A stretch of DNA of 33,833 nucleotides from Duncaniella sp. (lineage in GTDB: Bacteria; Bacteroidota; Bacteroidia; Bacteroidales; Muribaculaceae): the NCBI GenBank assembly GCA_022511285.1, contig JAFLRW010000003.1, positions 1 through 33,833 on the forward strand. The letters run 5' to 3'. The position numbers and the translations under genes were made by a program. This document shows positions 24,295 through 32,580 of the stretch, in pieces; position 1 is the first letter of the stretch; each line of letters opens with the position of its first letter. Under the pieces are notes generated by a model. The model did no database searches and was not told where the DNA came from. It saw nothing but the letters and a program-made list of their open reading frames with translations.

Positions 24295-24798
24295 ATGTCA
24301 ACTCCATCTGACAAGGAGCGGCTTTTCGCCGAGATTATCGACTCCAATCGCCGTCTCCTTTATAAAATATGTTATATGTATGCCACTGACGGCCATCACT
24401 TCAATGACCTATATCAAGAAGTGCTGGCCAATGTTTGGCAGGGGCTTGACGCATATCGTGGCGCGGCCGCGATTTCCACGTGGCTTTATAGAATGGCCAT
24501 CAACACCTGTGTTACATATTTCCGCCGCAATGTGCGCCACACTGAGGGACGCTTGCCCTTAGAGTCGGTGATTAATATGGAGGGGGATGCTGACAATTCA
24601 GAACGACTGATGCAACTGCGCACCATGTATAAGTTGATTTCCGGCCTCTCCGGAATGGATAAGGCGCTGATAATGATGTGGCTCGATGAAAAGAGTTATG
24701 ATGAGATTGCAGAGCTCTCAGGACTCACTCGCAACAATGTGGCCACTCGCCTGCGCCGTATAAAACTTAAACTAATTGAAAGCAACAAGGAAATATGA
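24295..24798 (+). CDS. ECF-type RNA polymerase sigma factor
   Basis: A 167-residue sigma-70 family member containing only regions 2 and 4. Region 2 spans about residues 20-85 (FNDLYQEVLANVWQGL, STWLYRMAINTCVTYFRRN) and contacts core polymerase and the -10 element. Region 4 spans about 110-165 (LSGMDKALIMMWLDEKSYDEIAELSG, NNVATRLRRIKLKL) with a helix-turn-helix for the -35. Its stop overlaps the ATG of the following membrane protein gene by 4 bp (ATGA), the usual sigma/anti-sigma arrangement. The ECF-like promoter just upstream suggests autoregulation. The inducing signal is unknown. Confidence 0.94.
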   Translation: MSTPSDKERLFAEIIDSNRRLLYKICYMYATDGHHFNDLYQEVLANVWQGLDAYRGAAAISTWLYRMAINTCVTYFRRNVRHTEGRLPLESVINMEGDADNSERLMQLRTMYKLISGLSGMDKALIMMWLDEKSYDEIAELSGLTRNNVATRLRRIKLKLIESNKEI

Positions 24799-25349
24799 AT
24801 ATAGATGAGCTGAAAGCACAATGGCGGTCAATTGATGTCAACCCCGACACTGCAGGAGCCCGTGAGGTGGAGCAGCGCGTGGCACGCAGACGCGTGCAAT
24901 CGCTCGGAGGAAAATATTATTCGTTGTGTATGCGAATGGTGGCTGTGTCATGCCTCGGTATTTTGGCCGTCAGTTCATTAGCCAAGTCGGCGCCACTTTT
25001 GGCTGGTCTCTCCATCGCTTTTTTTGTTCTGATGGGGGGCTTGCAGCTTTGGCAAGCGTTCTATGTCAAGGAATTGGACTTTGGCTCTCTTTCAGTCCGC
25101 GAAGCGATAATGAAGGTGTGCCGCCTTGAAAGGATGAGATATGCCAAACGTGCCGTCGGGATGATTCTCGCAGTTCCGCTATTGGTTTATATGCTTGCCA
25201 CGTTTGCCAATCTCTTTGGCCGATATATGCTCTTTGGTGGGCTTGCCGGTCTGATTGTGGGGATTTTCTGTGCGTTGATTGTCAATCATAATGCAAATAG
25301 TATACTCCGCCGGATGAAGGAACAGCTCGGAGAAGAGGCTGATATCTGA
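24795..25349 (+). CDS. Four-helix membrane protein, probable anti-sigma partner
   Basis: A 184-residue protein with a soluble N-terminus of about 45 residues (MNIDELKAQWRSIDVNPD, then a basic RRRVQSL stretch). Four predicted membrane segments follow at about 47-65, 67-90, 123-143 and 147-168, and the C-terminus is charged. The short N-terminal helix could hold the sigma factor, but there is no clear zinc-binding anti-sigma (HxxxCxxC) motif. The ATGA overlap with the sigma gene indicates translational coupling. The anti-sigma role is inferred from position; the alternative is a membrane sensor of unknown type. Confidence 0.8.
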   Translation: MNIDELKAQWRSIDVNPDTAGAREVEQRVARRRVQSLGGKYYSLCMRMVAVSCLGILAVSSLAKSAPLLAGLSIAFFVLMGGLQLWQAFYVKELDFGSLSVREAIMKVCRLERMRYAKRAVGMILAVPLLVYMLATFANLFGRYMLFGGLAGLIVGIFCALIVNHNANSILRRMKEQLGEEADI

Positions 25350-25576
25350 GCCTCTCAATCAATGCGGCTCACAATGGCCTAAGATAAGGGATTTTTATGT
25401 TTTTTAGCATTTTGTTTGTTAATTTGCAAAATAGTGCTTAAATTAGCCGTCGGAAACGCTTGGCCGTATTCCCACTGTTGTATTTTTTACCGATCTCCTT
25501 CAGTTCTGAAGTCATCGTTTAGAAGGCGCAGAACGGAAGCAATTTTATTACATTATCACCCCCCCAACGAACTGTT
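25350..25576 (+). promoter_or_regulatory. Intergenic leader upstream of the DUF349 gene
   Basis: This 227-bp gap holds TTAATTTG at 25419-25426, one base off the -7 consensus, which would give a leader near 140 nt. A small palindrome (CTTCAGTTCTGAAG, about 25498-25511) and a run of seven C (about 25559) lie near the start codon. I see no coding frame and no strong terminator for the upstream gene. Confidence 0.35.
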
Positions 25577-27409
25577 ATGGAACAGCGCGATCCGTCTATC
25601 GAACCCACTGAGGTAAATGAGACCTTGAATCTTGAAGTTGCCGCCTCAGAGACAACTGAAACAACACCCGCCGAACCGACCCAGGGCAAAGAGACTTCCC
25701 AGCAGGCCTTGACAAAAGAGGAATTGACTGCCGCTCTCGCCGAAATTTCTTCCCGCGATGCTGCGGAGATTTCCAATGATGAGGTGGGCCGACTGAAACA
25801 GCAGTTCTATGCTCTGCGCAATGAGGAGCATCGACTTGAGCGCGAAGCTTTTATTGCCGAAGGTGGTGACGTTGAAGCCTTTGTTCCTGCCACAGACCAA
25901 GCTGAAGAGGCTTTCAAGGGCCTTATGACTATCATAAAGGATAAAAAGGCTGCCTACCGTGCAGCTATCGAGGCCCAGGAACAGGCTAACTATGATCGCA
26001 AGAAGGCTATTATTGACCAACTCAACGAACTGAGTGCCGACACCGATAATGTGAATCGTGTATTCTCCACCGTGCGCGAGCTGCAGACTCAGTTTAAGGA
26101 GATTGGCGATGTGCCGCAAACTGTGGCAAGCGATTTATGGCGTGCTTACCAGGAGGCGGTTGAGAAGTTTTATGACCAACTCAAAATCAATAAGGAGCTG
26201 CGTGACTATGACTTCAAAAAGAATCTTGCCGAGAAGGAGACTCTGATTGCCGAGGCTGAAAAGCTGCGCGCGGAAGAGGATATTATAATGGCTTTTAAAC
26301 GCCTTCAGGAACTTCAGAACCAGTGGCGTGGGATAGGGCCGGTCCCGAAAGATGTCCGCGATGAGATATGGGGTAAGTTCAAAGAAATTTCTACCGAAGT
26401 CCACAAGCGATATCAGGATTTCTTCGTTGAACGTAAGGCCCGCGAGCAGGAGAACGAATTAGCTAAGACAGCATTGTGTGAGCGTATTGAGGCTGTTGAC
26501 TTCTCCGGTCTTCAGACTTATGCTGCCTGGGATGCTGCCACTCGCGAATTTATTACAGCCCAGGAGGAGTGGAAGACCCTCGGTCATGCCTCGCGCAAGA
26601 TGAATAATGCACTCTTCAGCCGTTTCCGTGAGGCTTGTGACAAGTTTTTTACCGCCAAGACTGATTTCTTCAAACGGATGAAGGAGGAGCTATCGGTGAA
26701 TCTTGAAAAGAAGATTGCTCTTTGCGAGCGTGCTGAGGCATTGAAGGAGAGTTCTGATTGGCGCGCCACTGCCGATGAGCTTACTGCTCTCCAGAAGGAG
26801 TGGAAGACAATCGGTGCCGTGCCCAAAAAGCATTCTGACCAGGTGTGGCGCAGATTCCTTGATGCTTGCGATTATTTCTTTGACCGTAAGAAGAAAAACA
26901 GCTCCGGCACTCGTCGCACCGAACGTGCCAACCTTGAGCAGAAACAGGAAATAATTCAAAAACTCAAGAGCCTTGCCGAGGCCCCCGCGGAGAATCGCGA
27001 GGATACTATCAAGGCCGTGAAAGATCTTCAGGCTGAATGGCAGAGTGTGGGCCACGTGCCTTTCAATGAGAAGGATAAGGTCTATGCCGAGTATCGCGCC
27101 GTGGTAGATTCACTCTACGAGGCCCTTAAAATGGAGCGCAGAGGCTCTCGTATGGAGGCGTTTGAGAATTCTATTTCCGAGATGCAGGGAGACTCACAGC
27201 GCTTGTATCGCGAGCGCGAACGTCTTCTCCGTTCTTACGAGCAGCGCAAGGGCGAGTTGCAGACCTACGAGAATAATATGGGATTCCTCAATGCACGCTC
27301 GAAAAATGCCGATTCGATGCTTCGCGACATGCAACGTCGGGTGCAGCGTCTGCGTGATGATCTCGCTGATCTCGAACTGAAAATTAAGGCTATAGATAGC
27401 CGTCTGTAA
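25577..27409 (+). CDS. DUF349 repeat protein
   Basis: A 610-residue cytoplasmic protein made of helical repeats. An acidic Thr/Glu-rich N-terminus (about 1-50) is followed by five DUF349 units marked by W/F-x3-G-x-V/A-P/S signatures: FKEIGDVPQ near residue 174, WRGIGPVPK near 250, WKTLGHASR near 332, WKTIGAVPK near 408 and WQSVGHVPF near 488. Each unit of about 75-80 residues looks like a three-helix bundle. The C-terminal 80 residues are a coiled coil (EMQGDSQRLYRERERLLRSYEQRKGELQTYE). DUF349 proteins are widespread in Bacteroidota, and their biochemical role is not settled to my knowledge. The gene stands alone, 98 bp before the glycosyltransferase gene. Confidence 0.9.
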   Translation: MEQRDPSIEPTEVNETLNLEVAASETTETTPAEPTQGKETSQQALTKEELTAALAEISSRDAAEISNDEVGRLKQQFYALRNEEHRLEREAFIAEGGDVEAFVPATDQAEEAFKGLMTIIKDKKAAYRAAIEAQEQANYDRKKAIIDQLNELSADTDNVNRVFSTVRELQTQFKEIGDVPQTVASDLWRAYQEAVEKFYDQLKINKELRDYDFKKNLAEKETLIAEAEKLRAEEDIIMAFKRLQELQNQWRGIGPVPKDVRDEIWGKFKEISTEVHKRYQDFFVERKAREQENELAKTALCERIEAVDFSGLQTYAAWDAATREFITAQEEWKTLGHASRKMNNALFSRFREACDKFFTAKTDFFKRMKEELSVNLEKKIALCERAEALKESSDWRATADELTALQKEWKTIGAVPKKHSDQVWRRFLDACDYFFDRKKKNSSGTRRTERANLEQKQEIIQKLKSLAEAPAENREDTIKAVKDLQAEWQSVGHVPFNEKDKVYAEYRAVVDSLYEALKMERRGSRMEAFENSISEMQGDSQRLYRERERLLRSYEQRKGELQTYENNMGFLNARSKNADSMLRDMQRRVQRLRDDLADLELKIKAIDSRL

Positions 27410-27508
27410 TCTTTTCGTGACATCCGTCGCACCTCGGAGCGTAAGCCGCCTCGGGTGCGTTGGTTATGCGTTATTTTTTAGACACTACCTATCCTTCACG
27501 TTCTTCTA

Positions 27509-28894
27509 ATGTTTCAAAGGGGCAAATACGGACGCTTCATCCACCGAATTTACACTGCGGTCGACATCGTGGTGCTTAACCTGGTGTTTTTCGTAGTTGG
27601 ACTTTTCAATCCCGATGTTGGAGAGTTCCACTCTCGGATGGTGTGGTTGCTCCTCAACATAGCCTTCATTCCGGCAATGTTGTGGGTCAACGATGTCAAT
27701 CAGGAGCGTAACCTCCAGATGGATAGCTTGATGCGCCGTGTGCTTCTCGTCGTGGCAAGTCATCTCTTCTGTTTCATCACATTGCTCTATTTGATGGAGC
27801 TTGACAATGTCCGATGGCATGTTTTCGTGCAGCTTTATTGTGCGTTGGCGGTGGTGTTGCTTGTCTGGCGTTTGTCAGGACAGATGCTCCTCAAATATTA
27901 TCGCAGTAAAGGCGGAAATCAGAAGAAGGTGGTGATAATGGGGTGTGGTGTCACAGGTCGTCGCCTCTATGAGGAAATGGTGGCTGACATAGGTTTTGGC
28001 TACGAAGTGCAAGGTTTCTTCGACCTTTATTGTCCCCCGGATTTTCCGTATAAGCATCTGTATAAAGGGAATTTCTCTGAGTTTGAAGCTTTTGTAGAGG
28101 CAGAGGGCCCTGATGAATTGTATTATGCCGCTTCAGGTCAGGATGAGGAGCTGGTGCAGCTTGCTGTGCGAGTGTGTGACTCACATCTGATGAAATTCTA
28201 TTTTGTGCCACGTCTATCGCCATATCTTACCCGAGGTTTCAAGCAGGACCACATTGGCAGCGTCCTCGTGATGGCAGGACTCAATAATCCCTTGGAGAGT
28301 GCTGTTAACTCCACTCTCAAGAGGCTTTTTGATATTATATTTTCCCTTACATTTCTGATTCTATCCCCGGTGATATTCATTCCGGTTGCTATTGCCATCA
28401 AGCTGACATCTCCGGGCCCGGTTTTTTTCAAGCAGAAACGCACCGGATATAAGGGCAATGAATTTTGGTGCTACAAGTTTCGCACAATGCGTGTCAACGA
28501 TGATGCCGATATTGTCCAGGCAAGCAAGAATGATCCTCGAAAAACTCCTATAGGCGATTTCCTGCGCAAAACAAGTATCGACGAGTTGCCTCAGTTTTTC
28601 AATGTATTGCGTGGCGATATGTCAGTGGTGGGTCCTCGCCCGCATATGTTAAAACATACTGAGGACTATTCGCGACTAATCAGCGACTACATGGTGCGTC
28701 ATTTCATCAAGCCTGGCATCACAGGCTGGGCACAGGTCAGAGGATATCGAGGACAGACCGAGGAGCTTTGGCAGATGCAGAAGCGTGTGGAACACGATAT
28801 CTGGTATATTGAACACTGGAGTTTCCTTCTTGATATTAAGATTATTATCCGAACCATTATAAATGCGTTCTCCTCTGAGGAAAATGCCTATTGA
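27509..28894 (+). CDS. Polyprenyl glycosylphosphotransferase (WcaJ-like) starting an exopolysaccharide or O-unit
   Basis: Integral membrane enzyme transferring a sugar phosphate from a nucleotide sugar to undecaprenyl phosphate. About four N-terminal membrane helices (from FIHRIYTAVDIVVLNLVFFVVG), a Rossmann-like central domain (KKVVIMGCGVTGRRLYEEM, residues 140-250) and a fifth hydrophobic stretch precede the bacterial sugar transferase domain (about 270-461). Catalytic-domain motifs are KRLFDIIFSL, GPVFFKQKRTGYKG, KFRTMR, KTSIDELPQFFNVLRGDMSVVGPRP and the end YIEHWSFLLDIKIIIRT. The sugar is probably hexose-1-phosphate, but galactose versus glucose cannot be decided. No other capsule genes are near, so it is probably an isolated initiator. 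Its TGA overlaps a possible TTG start of recQ. Confidence 0.9.
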   Translation: MFQRGKYGRFIHRIYTAVDIVVLNLVFFVVGLFNPDVGEFHSRMVWLLLNIAFIPAMLWVNDVNQERNLQMDSLMRRVLLVVASHLFCFITLLYLMELDNVRWHVFVQLYCALAVVLLVWRLSGQMLLKYYRSKGGNQKKVVIMGCGVTGRRLYEEMVADIGFGYEVQGFFDLYCPPDFPYKHLYKGNFSEFEAFVEAEGPDELYYAASGQDEELVQLAVRVCDSHLMKFYFVPRLSPYLTRGFKQDHIGSVLVMAGLNNPLESAVNSTLKRLFDIIFSLTFLILSPVIFIPVAIAIKLTSPGPVFFKQKRTGYKGNEFWCYKFRTMRVNDDADIVQASKNDPRKTPIGDFLRKTSIDELPQFFNVLRGDMSVVGPRPHMLKHTEDYSRLISDYMVRHFIKPGITGWAQVRGYRGQTEELWQMQKRVEHDIWYIEHWSFLLDIKIIIRTIINAFSSEENAY

Positions 28895-28899
28895 GCAAT

Positions 28900-30039
28900 A
28901 TGCTTGATTTAAAGGAAAAGGCCACGGCTCTTTTGAGCAGATTTTATGGCTTCAGTTCGTTTCGTCCCTTGCAGTTTGAGATTATCTCTGCAGCACTTTC
29001 CGGTCGCGACTCAGTGGTGCTGATGCCCACCGGTGGCGGTAAGTCTGTCTGCTATCAGATTCCGGCACTTATCGCCGACTTCGGAGTGGTGATAGTGGTG
29101 TCCCCTCTGATAGCTTTGATGAAAGACCAAGTGGATTCCCTTATTTCCAATGGCATCCCGGCGGCAGCGGTCAACTCTCAACAGCGAGAGGAGGACAACA
29201 AGCAGATTCTTATGCAGCTTGCCACAGGCCGCATCAAATTACTCTATATATCGCCGGAGCGACTGCTCGCTGAGATTGACCAATGGTCCCGTGAGCTTCC
29301 AATCACTCTTTTTGCCATTGACGAGGCTCACTGCATCTCTCAGTGGGGCCACGATTTCCGACCGGGCTACACTCAACTCTCAAAAATCAAAGAGATTTTT
29401 CCGCACGTGCCGGTGATGGCGCTTACCGCTACAGCCGATAAGTTGACGCGTGAGGATATAGCCCTGCAGCTGCGACTCAAGGACCCTCAACTCTTTGTCG
29501 GCTCGTTTGATCGCCCTAATATTTCGCTCAAGGTGATGGTTGATGCCGGGAAAACTCAGCGCATAAATCACATCTGCGCTATGATTGACCGTCATCGCTC
29601 TGACTCAGGTATAGTCTATTGCATATCTCGAAAAGGCGCTGAGGATATGGACCGGCAACTGCGGGCGCGCGGCTATCGCTCGGCGGTCTATCACGCCGGC
29701 CTTTCCGTGAGTGCCCGCACCTCTGCCCAAGATATGTTTATAAACGGCGATTTGCAGGTAATATGCGCCACTGTGGCGTTTGGAATGGGCATTGACAAAA
29801 GTAATATCCGTTGGGTGGTCCACAACAATATGCCGCGTAATATCGAGAGCTATTACCAAGAGATAGGCCGAGCCGGCCGGGATGGCGCGCCGGCTGAGAC
29901 TCTGATGTTTTATTCTTACGGTGACATAGCCACACTTCAGAGCTTTGTTGACGATAGCGGACAGAAAGTGATTAACGGAGAGAAGCTTTCCCGAAGGAGT
30001 ATGCCGAGGCTTCGCTCTGTCGACGTCGCATTCTTCTGA
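28900..30039 (+). pseudogene. recQ: ATP-dependent DNA helicase RecQ, 5' part, ends at a frameshift
   Basis: Helicase core of RecQ. Motifs seen are Walker A (PTGGGKSVCYQIPAL), the DExH box (IDEAHCISQWGHDFRPGY), the TATAD-type motif III (ALTATAD) and motif VI (QEIGRAGRDGAPAETLMFY). The frame then reads SRRSMPRLRSVDVAFF and stops, instead of continuing into the zinc-binding region. The family sequence resumes in the overlapping frame as KEYAEASLCRRRILLSYFNES. The shift lies between 29986 and 29996. The ATG at 28900 is preferred over the TTG at 28891, which overlaps the previous stop. The 380-residue product lacks zinc, winged-helix and HRDC parts. Deletion of 1 base (or 4) would explain it. A sequencing error is possible. 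Confidence 0.85.
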
Positions 30040-30056
30040 GCTATTTCAATGAGAGT

Positions 30057-31031
30057 ATGGACCATGATTGTGGCAACTGTGATGTGTGCCTCAATCCTCC
30101 AAGTCGCTTTGATGGGACCATTGTCGTGCAGAAGGCTTTGAGCGCAGTGGTGCGTGTGAATGAAACTGCCGGTATCACAATGATTATCGACATCCTGCGC
30201 GGGGCCGCACGCCAAGAGCTGATGCTGCGCGGATATGATAAGATTAAGACCTATGGGTGTGGCAGAGATTTGAGTTTTGCAGAGTGGAATGCTTATATCA
30301 CTCAGATGATTCAACTCGGGCTCTTGGATATCGCATACAATGAGGGGAATCATCTGAAAATCACCTCCTATGGGCGAAATGTGCTGATGCATCGGCTTCC
30401 GGTGGAATTGGCTGTATTTGTGCCGTTTGACCGACGGACTGTTTCGCGTAGAGCTAAAGCATCCGCTGAAAAACAGGTCCTCAATCCGGCTGAGGTGCTG
30501 ATGGATAAGCTTAAGGAGGTGCGCCTTAAACTTGCACGGGAGGAGAAGGTGCCCCCATACCTTATTCTCACAGACAAAACGCTTCTTGAACTCGTGAGGC
30601 TTCAGCCTGTCACGATGGATGATTTCTCGACGGTCGAGGGCATAGGTGAGCGTAAGACTGTTCGCTATTGGCGACCCTTTGTCACTGCTATTCGAAAATC
30701 CAAAGGGTTGAAGGCTTCTGTCGGGTCAGGATTGTCGTCTGACGAGACTTTGCTGCTGCTCAAGGCCGGTTATAATATAGATGAAATAGCCGCTGAGAAA
30801 AATATTAAGCCGGTCACTGTGTATGGCCACATTGTGCAGCTTATCAACGAGGATAAGCTCTCAGACTTCTCATCAATAATCACACGCGAGCAGTATCTGC
30901 GAGTGATGCAGGTGGCTAAGGAGCACCCATCGGATGTTTACGATATCCTCACTCCTGAGATGCCGCGAGGGTTGCCGCGTGTGGCGTTGGCCATTAGCGA
31001 CTATCTACTTCGACATAAAGCTAACTCATAA
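30057..31031 (+). pseudogene. recQ: RecQ helicase, 3' part (zinc, winged-helix, HRDC and HTH domains)
   Basis: This frame is open upstream to about 29988, and the listed Met at 30057 is only the first available start. It contains the rest of the zinc cysteines (DCGNCDVC; the first Cys lies in SLCRRR before 30057), the RQC winged helix (MIIDILRGAARQELMLRGYDKIKTYGCGRDLS) and an HRDC domain (about residues 145-220 from 30057, PPYLILTDKTLLELV, DFSTVEGIGERKTVRYW). A C-terminal helix-turn-helix (ETLLLLKAGYNIDEIAAEKN, VTVYGHIVQLI) is also present, typical of Bacteroidota RecQ. Alone it has no ATPase core. A single joined RecQ of about 710 residues would have the normal length. Confidence 0.85.
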
Positions 31032-31072
31032 GATGTTGTTTTCAAGGAAAATCCGCTGTCCCTTCATGGGGG

Positions 31073-31117
31073 AATAAAAAAACTTGCGAGCCTTCAGACT
31101 CGCAAGCTTTTTTTATT
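31073..31117. terminator. Bidirectional intrinsic terminator between recQ and tRNA-Pro
   Basis: Stem CTTGCGAG (31083-31090) with CTCGCAAG (31099-31106) around an 8-nt loop. It is flanked by AATAAAAAAA (31073-31082) and TTTTTTTATT (31108-31117), so U-tracts follow the stem in both directions and the A/T runs can also pair. It serves recQ on plus and tRNA-Pro on minus. Confidence 0.9.
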
Positions 31118-31124
31118 CCTTTTG

Positions 31125-31198
31125 TCGGGGTGACTAGACTCGAACTAGCGACCTCACGCCCCCCAGACGCGTACTCTAACCAACTGAGCTACACCCCG
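31125..31198 (-). tRNA. tRNA-Pro (anticodon GGG)
   Basis: A 74-nt cloverleaf reads from 31198 to 31125. The acceptor is CGGGGTG with CACCCCG and discriminator A; the C1-G72 pair is typical of bacterial tRNA-Pro. The D arm is GCTC/GAGT, the anticodon stem CGCGT/GCGTG, the loop CTGGGGG with anticodon GGG at positions 34-36, and the T arm GCTAG TTCGAGT CTAGT. CCA is not encoded. It decodes CCC and CCU. A terminator lies 8 bp downstream and a -7 box about 50 bp upstream. Confidence 0.95.
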
Positions 31199-31249
31199 AT
31201 TAGGATTTTTGGAGGATACAATAGAGATGTCTTTTTCTCTTTTGCGGTG

Positions 31250-31257
31250 CAAAGTTA
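31250..31257 (-). promoter_or_regulatory. Promoter -7 box for tRNA-Pro
   Basis: The minus strand reads TAACTTTG, an exact TAnnTTTG match about 52 bp before the tRNA 5' end. The -33 region is not consensus. The rest of the gap up to 31339 is AT-rich, without a coding frame. Confidence 0.5.
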
Positions 31258-31339
31258 TGTACTTTTTTTATTATCTCCTAAGAATTCTGGCGTCATTAAC
31301 ATAAATTTAACAAATAGCTACAGGTGGAGTAGGTGATTG

Positions 31340-32464
31340 TTAATTTTTATTTAATTTTTTGCGTGCTTTTCTCCTTTCTTCTTGGATGATTCCCGGACGA
31401 ATGATGTATTCGTCGTAGTATGCCAAGAGCAGTGTGGTGAGTGGAATGGCGATAATCAATCCGACAAATCCGAGCAGTGTGCCCCATATAGAGAGGGATA
31501 GAAAGATGATGGCGGGATTCATACTCATTGCCTTGCCGATGATGCGTGGCGTGAGGATGAGGTCCTGGATGGCCTGCACTACAACGTAGACTATGATGGT
31601 CTGTCCGAATATCACCCAGAAACCTGTCTCGCTTCCGACGGAGCTGATTAGGCAGATGAGCGTCACAGGTATCAGGGATATTATCTGGAGGTAGGGCACC
31701 ATATTGAGCAAACCGATGAACATTCCCATCACAATAGCTAACGGCAGACCTATGATTAAAAAGCCGATGGAGAACAGCACTCCTACGATAAATGCTATCA
31801 GGGCTTGCCCGCGGAAGTAGCAGTTCATTGATTGTTTCACATCGTTCCCGATTTTGAAGACTATGCGCCGATATTTGGGCATTACCATGCGGCGGCAGTT
31901 GGATAATATTCGTTCATAATCTATCATTATGAAAATCACATATAACACCACCACACTCCAGCTCAATACGCTCAGCACAATCGAGATGCTTCCGGAAATG
32001 ACTGACCACGAAGCTGTCAGCGTCTCTTCGGCCATGCGTGTCCACTGTTCGCGAGTGAGCATTGAGGCGATATAATCAAAGTCTAAATTCCGTTGCACAA
32101 AGTCGATTACCGGTTGGGGGATATAATTGACCGTGTGGTGAACATCGGAGTAGTTCTTGAACATTGAGGCTGTCTGTGTGGCCTCGTTTATTATCATCGG
32201 CACTACTATATAACACACTGCGCTTATGAAAAACAGAAGTTCAAAAAGAGTGACAAACACGGCAATCACTCTCCCTTTGAGTTTGAGCAGGCTGCGGTTG
32301 AATTGCACAAAAGGCTCAAAAATATAGGCTATCAGACATCCCACCAAAAAAGGGAGCAACACACCGCGGAGGATATTGACAAGCCAGATTGCGCCGACAA
32401 TAATTGCGCAGTTTATTAGCAGCCGTACAGTGCTGTCTAAGTCGAAACGTTGACGAACAAGCAT
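31340..32464 (-). CDS. AI-2E family transporter (PerM/YdiK-like permease)
   Basis: Inner-membrane protein of 374 residues with about eight hydrophobic segments. TM1 and TM2 lie near 15-50 (LLINCAIIVGAIWLVNILRGVLLPFLVGCLIAYIF), TM3 near 65-90, then a soluble loop (about 95-145) and four or five helices, including GLPLAIVMGMFIGLLNMVPYLQII and ILTPRIIGKAMSMNPAIIFLSLSIWG, both well conserved in the family. The tail is strongly basic (ERRKARKKLNKN). Some relatives export autoinducer-2, others act as sodium/proton antiporters or have no known substrate, so the name should not be read as AI-2 transport. The ATG at 32464 fits a -7 box about 20-30 bp upstream. Confidence 0.92.
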   Translation of the reverse strand: MLVRQRFDLDSTVRLLINCAIIVGAIWLVNILRGVLLPFLVGCLIAYIFEPFVQFNRSLLKLKGRVIAVFVTLFELLFFISAVCYIVVPMIINEATQTASMFKNYSDVHHTVNYIPQPVIDFVQRNLDFDYIASMLTREQWTRMAEETLTASWSVISGSISIVLSVLSWSVVVLYVIFIMIDYERILSNCRRMVMPKYRRIVFKIGNDVKQSMNCYFRGQALIAFIVGVLFSIGFLIIGLPLAIVMGMFIGLLNMVPYLQIISLIPVTLICLISSVGSETGFWVIFGQTIIVYVVVQAIQDLILTPRIIGKAMSMNPAIIFLSLSIWGTLLGFVGLIIAIPLTTLLLAYYDEYIIRPGIIQEERRKARKKLNKN

Positions 32465-32485
32465 ATTTAACAGGTAATTTTATCG

Positions 32486-32493
32486 CAAATTTA
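32486..32493 (-). promoter_or_regulatory. Promoter -7 box for the AI-2E family gene
   Basis: TAAATTTG on the minus strand matches TAnnTTTG and lies 21 bp before the ATG at 32464. It belongs to a divergent promoter region with the MFS gene. The -33 element is poor. Confidence 0.5.
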
Positions 32494-32526
32494 CTTCATT
32501 TATTCCTTATATAGATAATTTTTGCG

Positions 32527-32534
32527 TACTTTTG
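32527..32534 (+). promoter_or_regulatory. Promoter -7 box for the MFS transporter gene
   Basis: TACTTTTG matches TAnnTTTG and would start transcription about 40 nt before the ATG at 32581. No clear TTTG is seen 20 bp upstream. Confidence 0.5.
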
Positions 32535-32580
32535 TGGTCATAATTTTAAGAAAATATTATTCATCATTAGAATTTAGAAA

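Noticed and set aside
27410-27508. Possible terminator after the DUF349 gene (GCACC and GGTGC)
   Set aside because: The complementary arms are only 5 bp with a loop of about 20 nt, and the T-run lies some way downstream, so I could not support it.
29980-30000. Programmed ribosomal frameshift in recQ
   Set aside because: No canonical slippery heptamer lies in the zero frame. The Shine-Dalgarno-like AAGGAG lies downstream of the shift, not upstream as in known cases.
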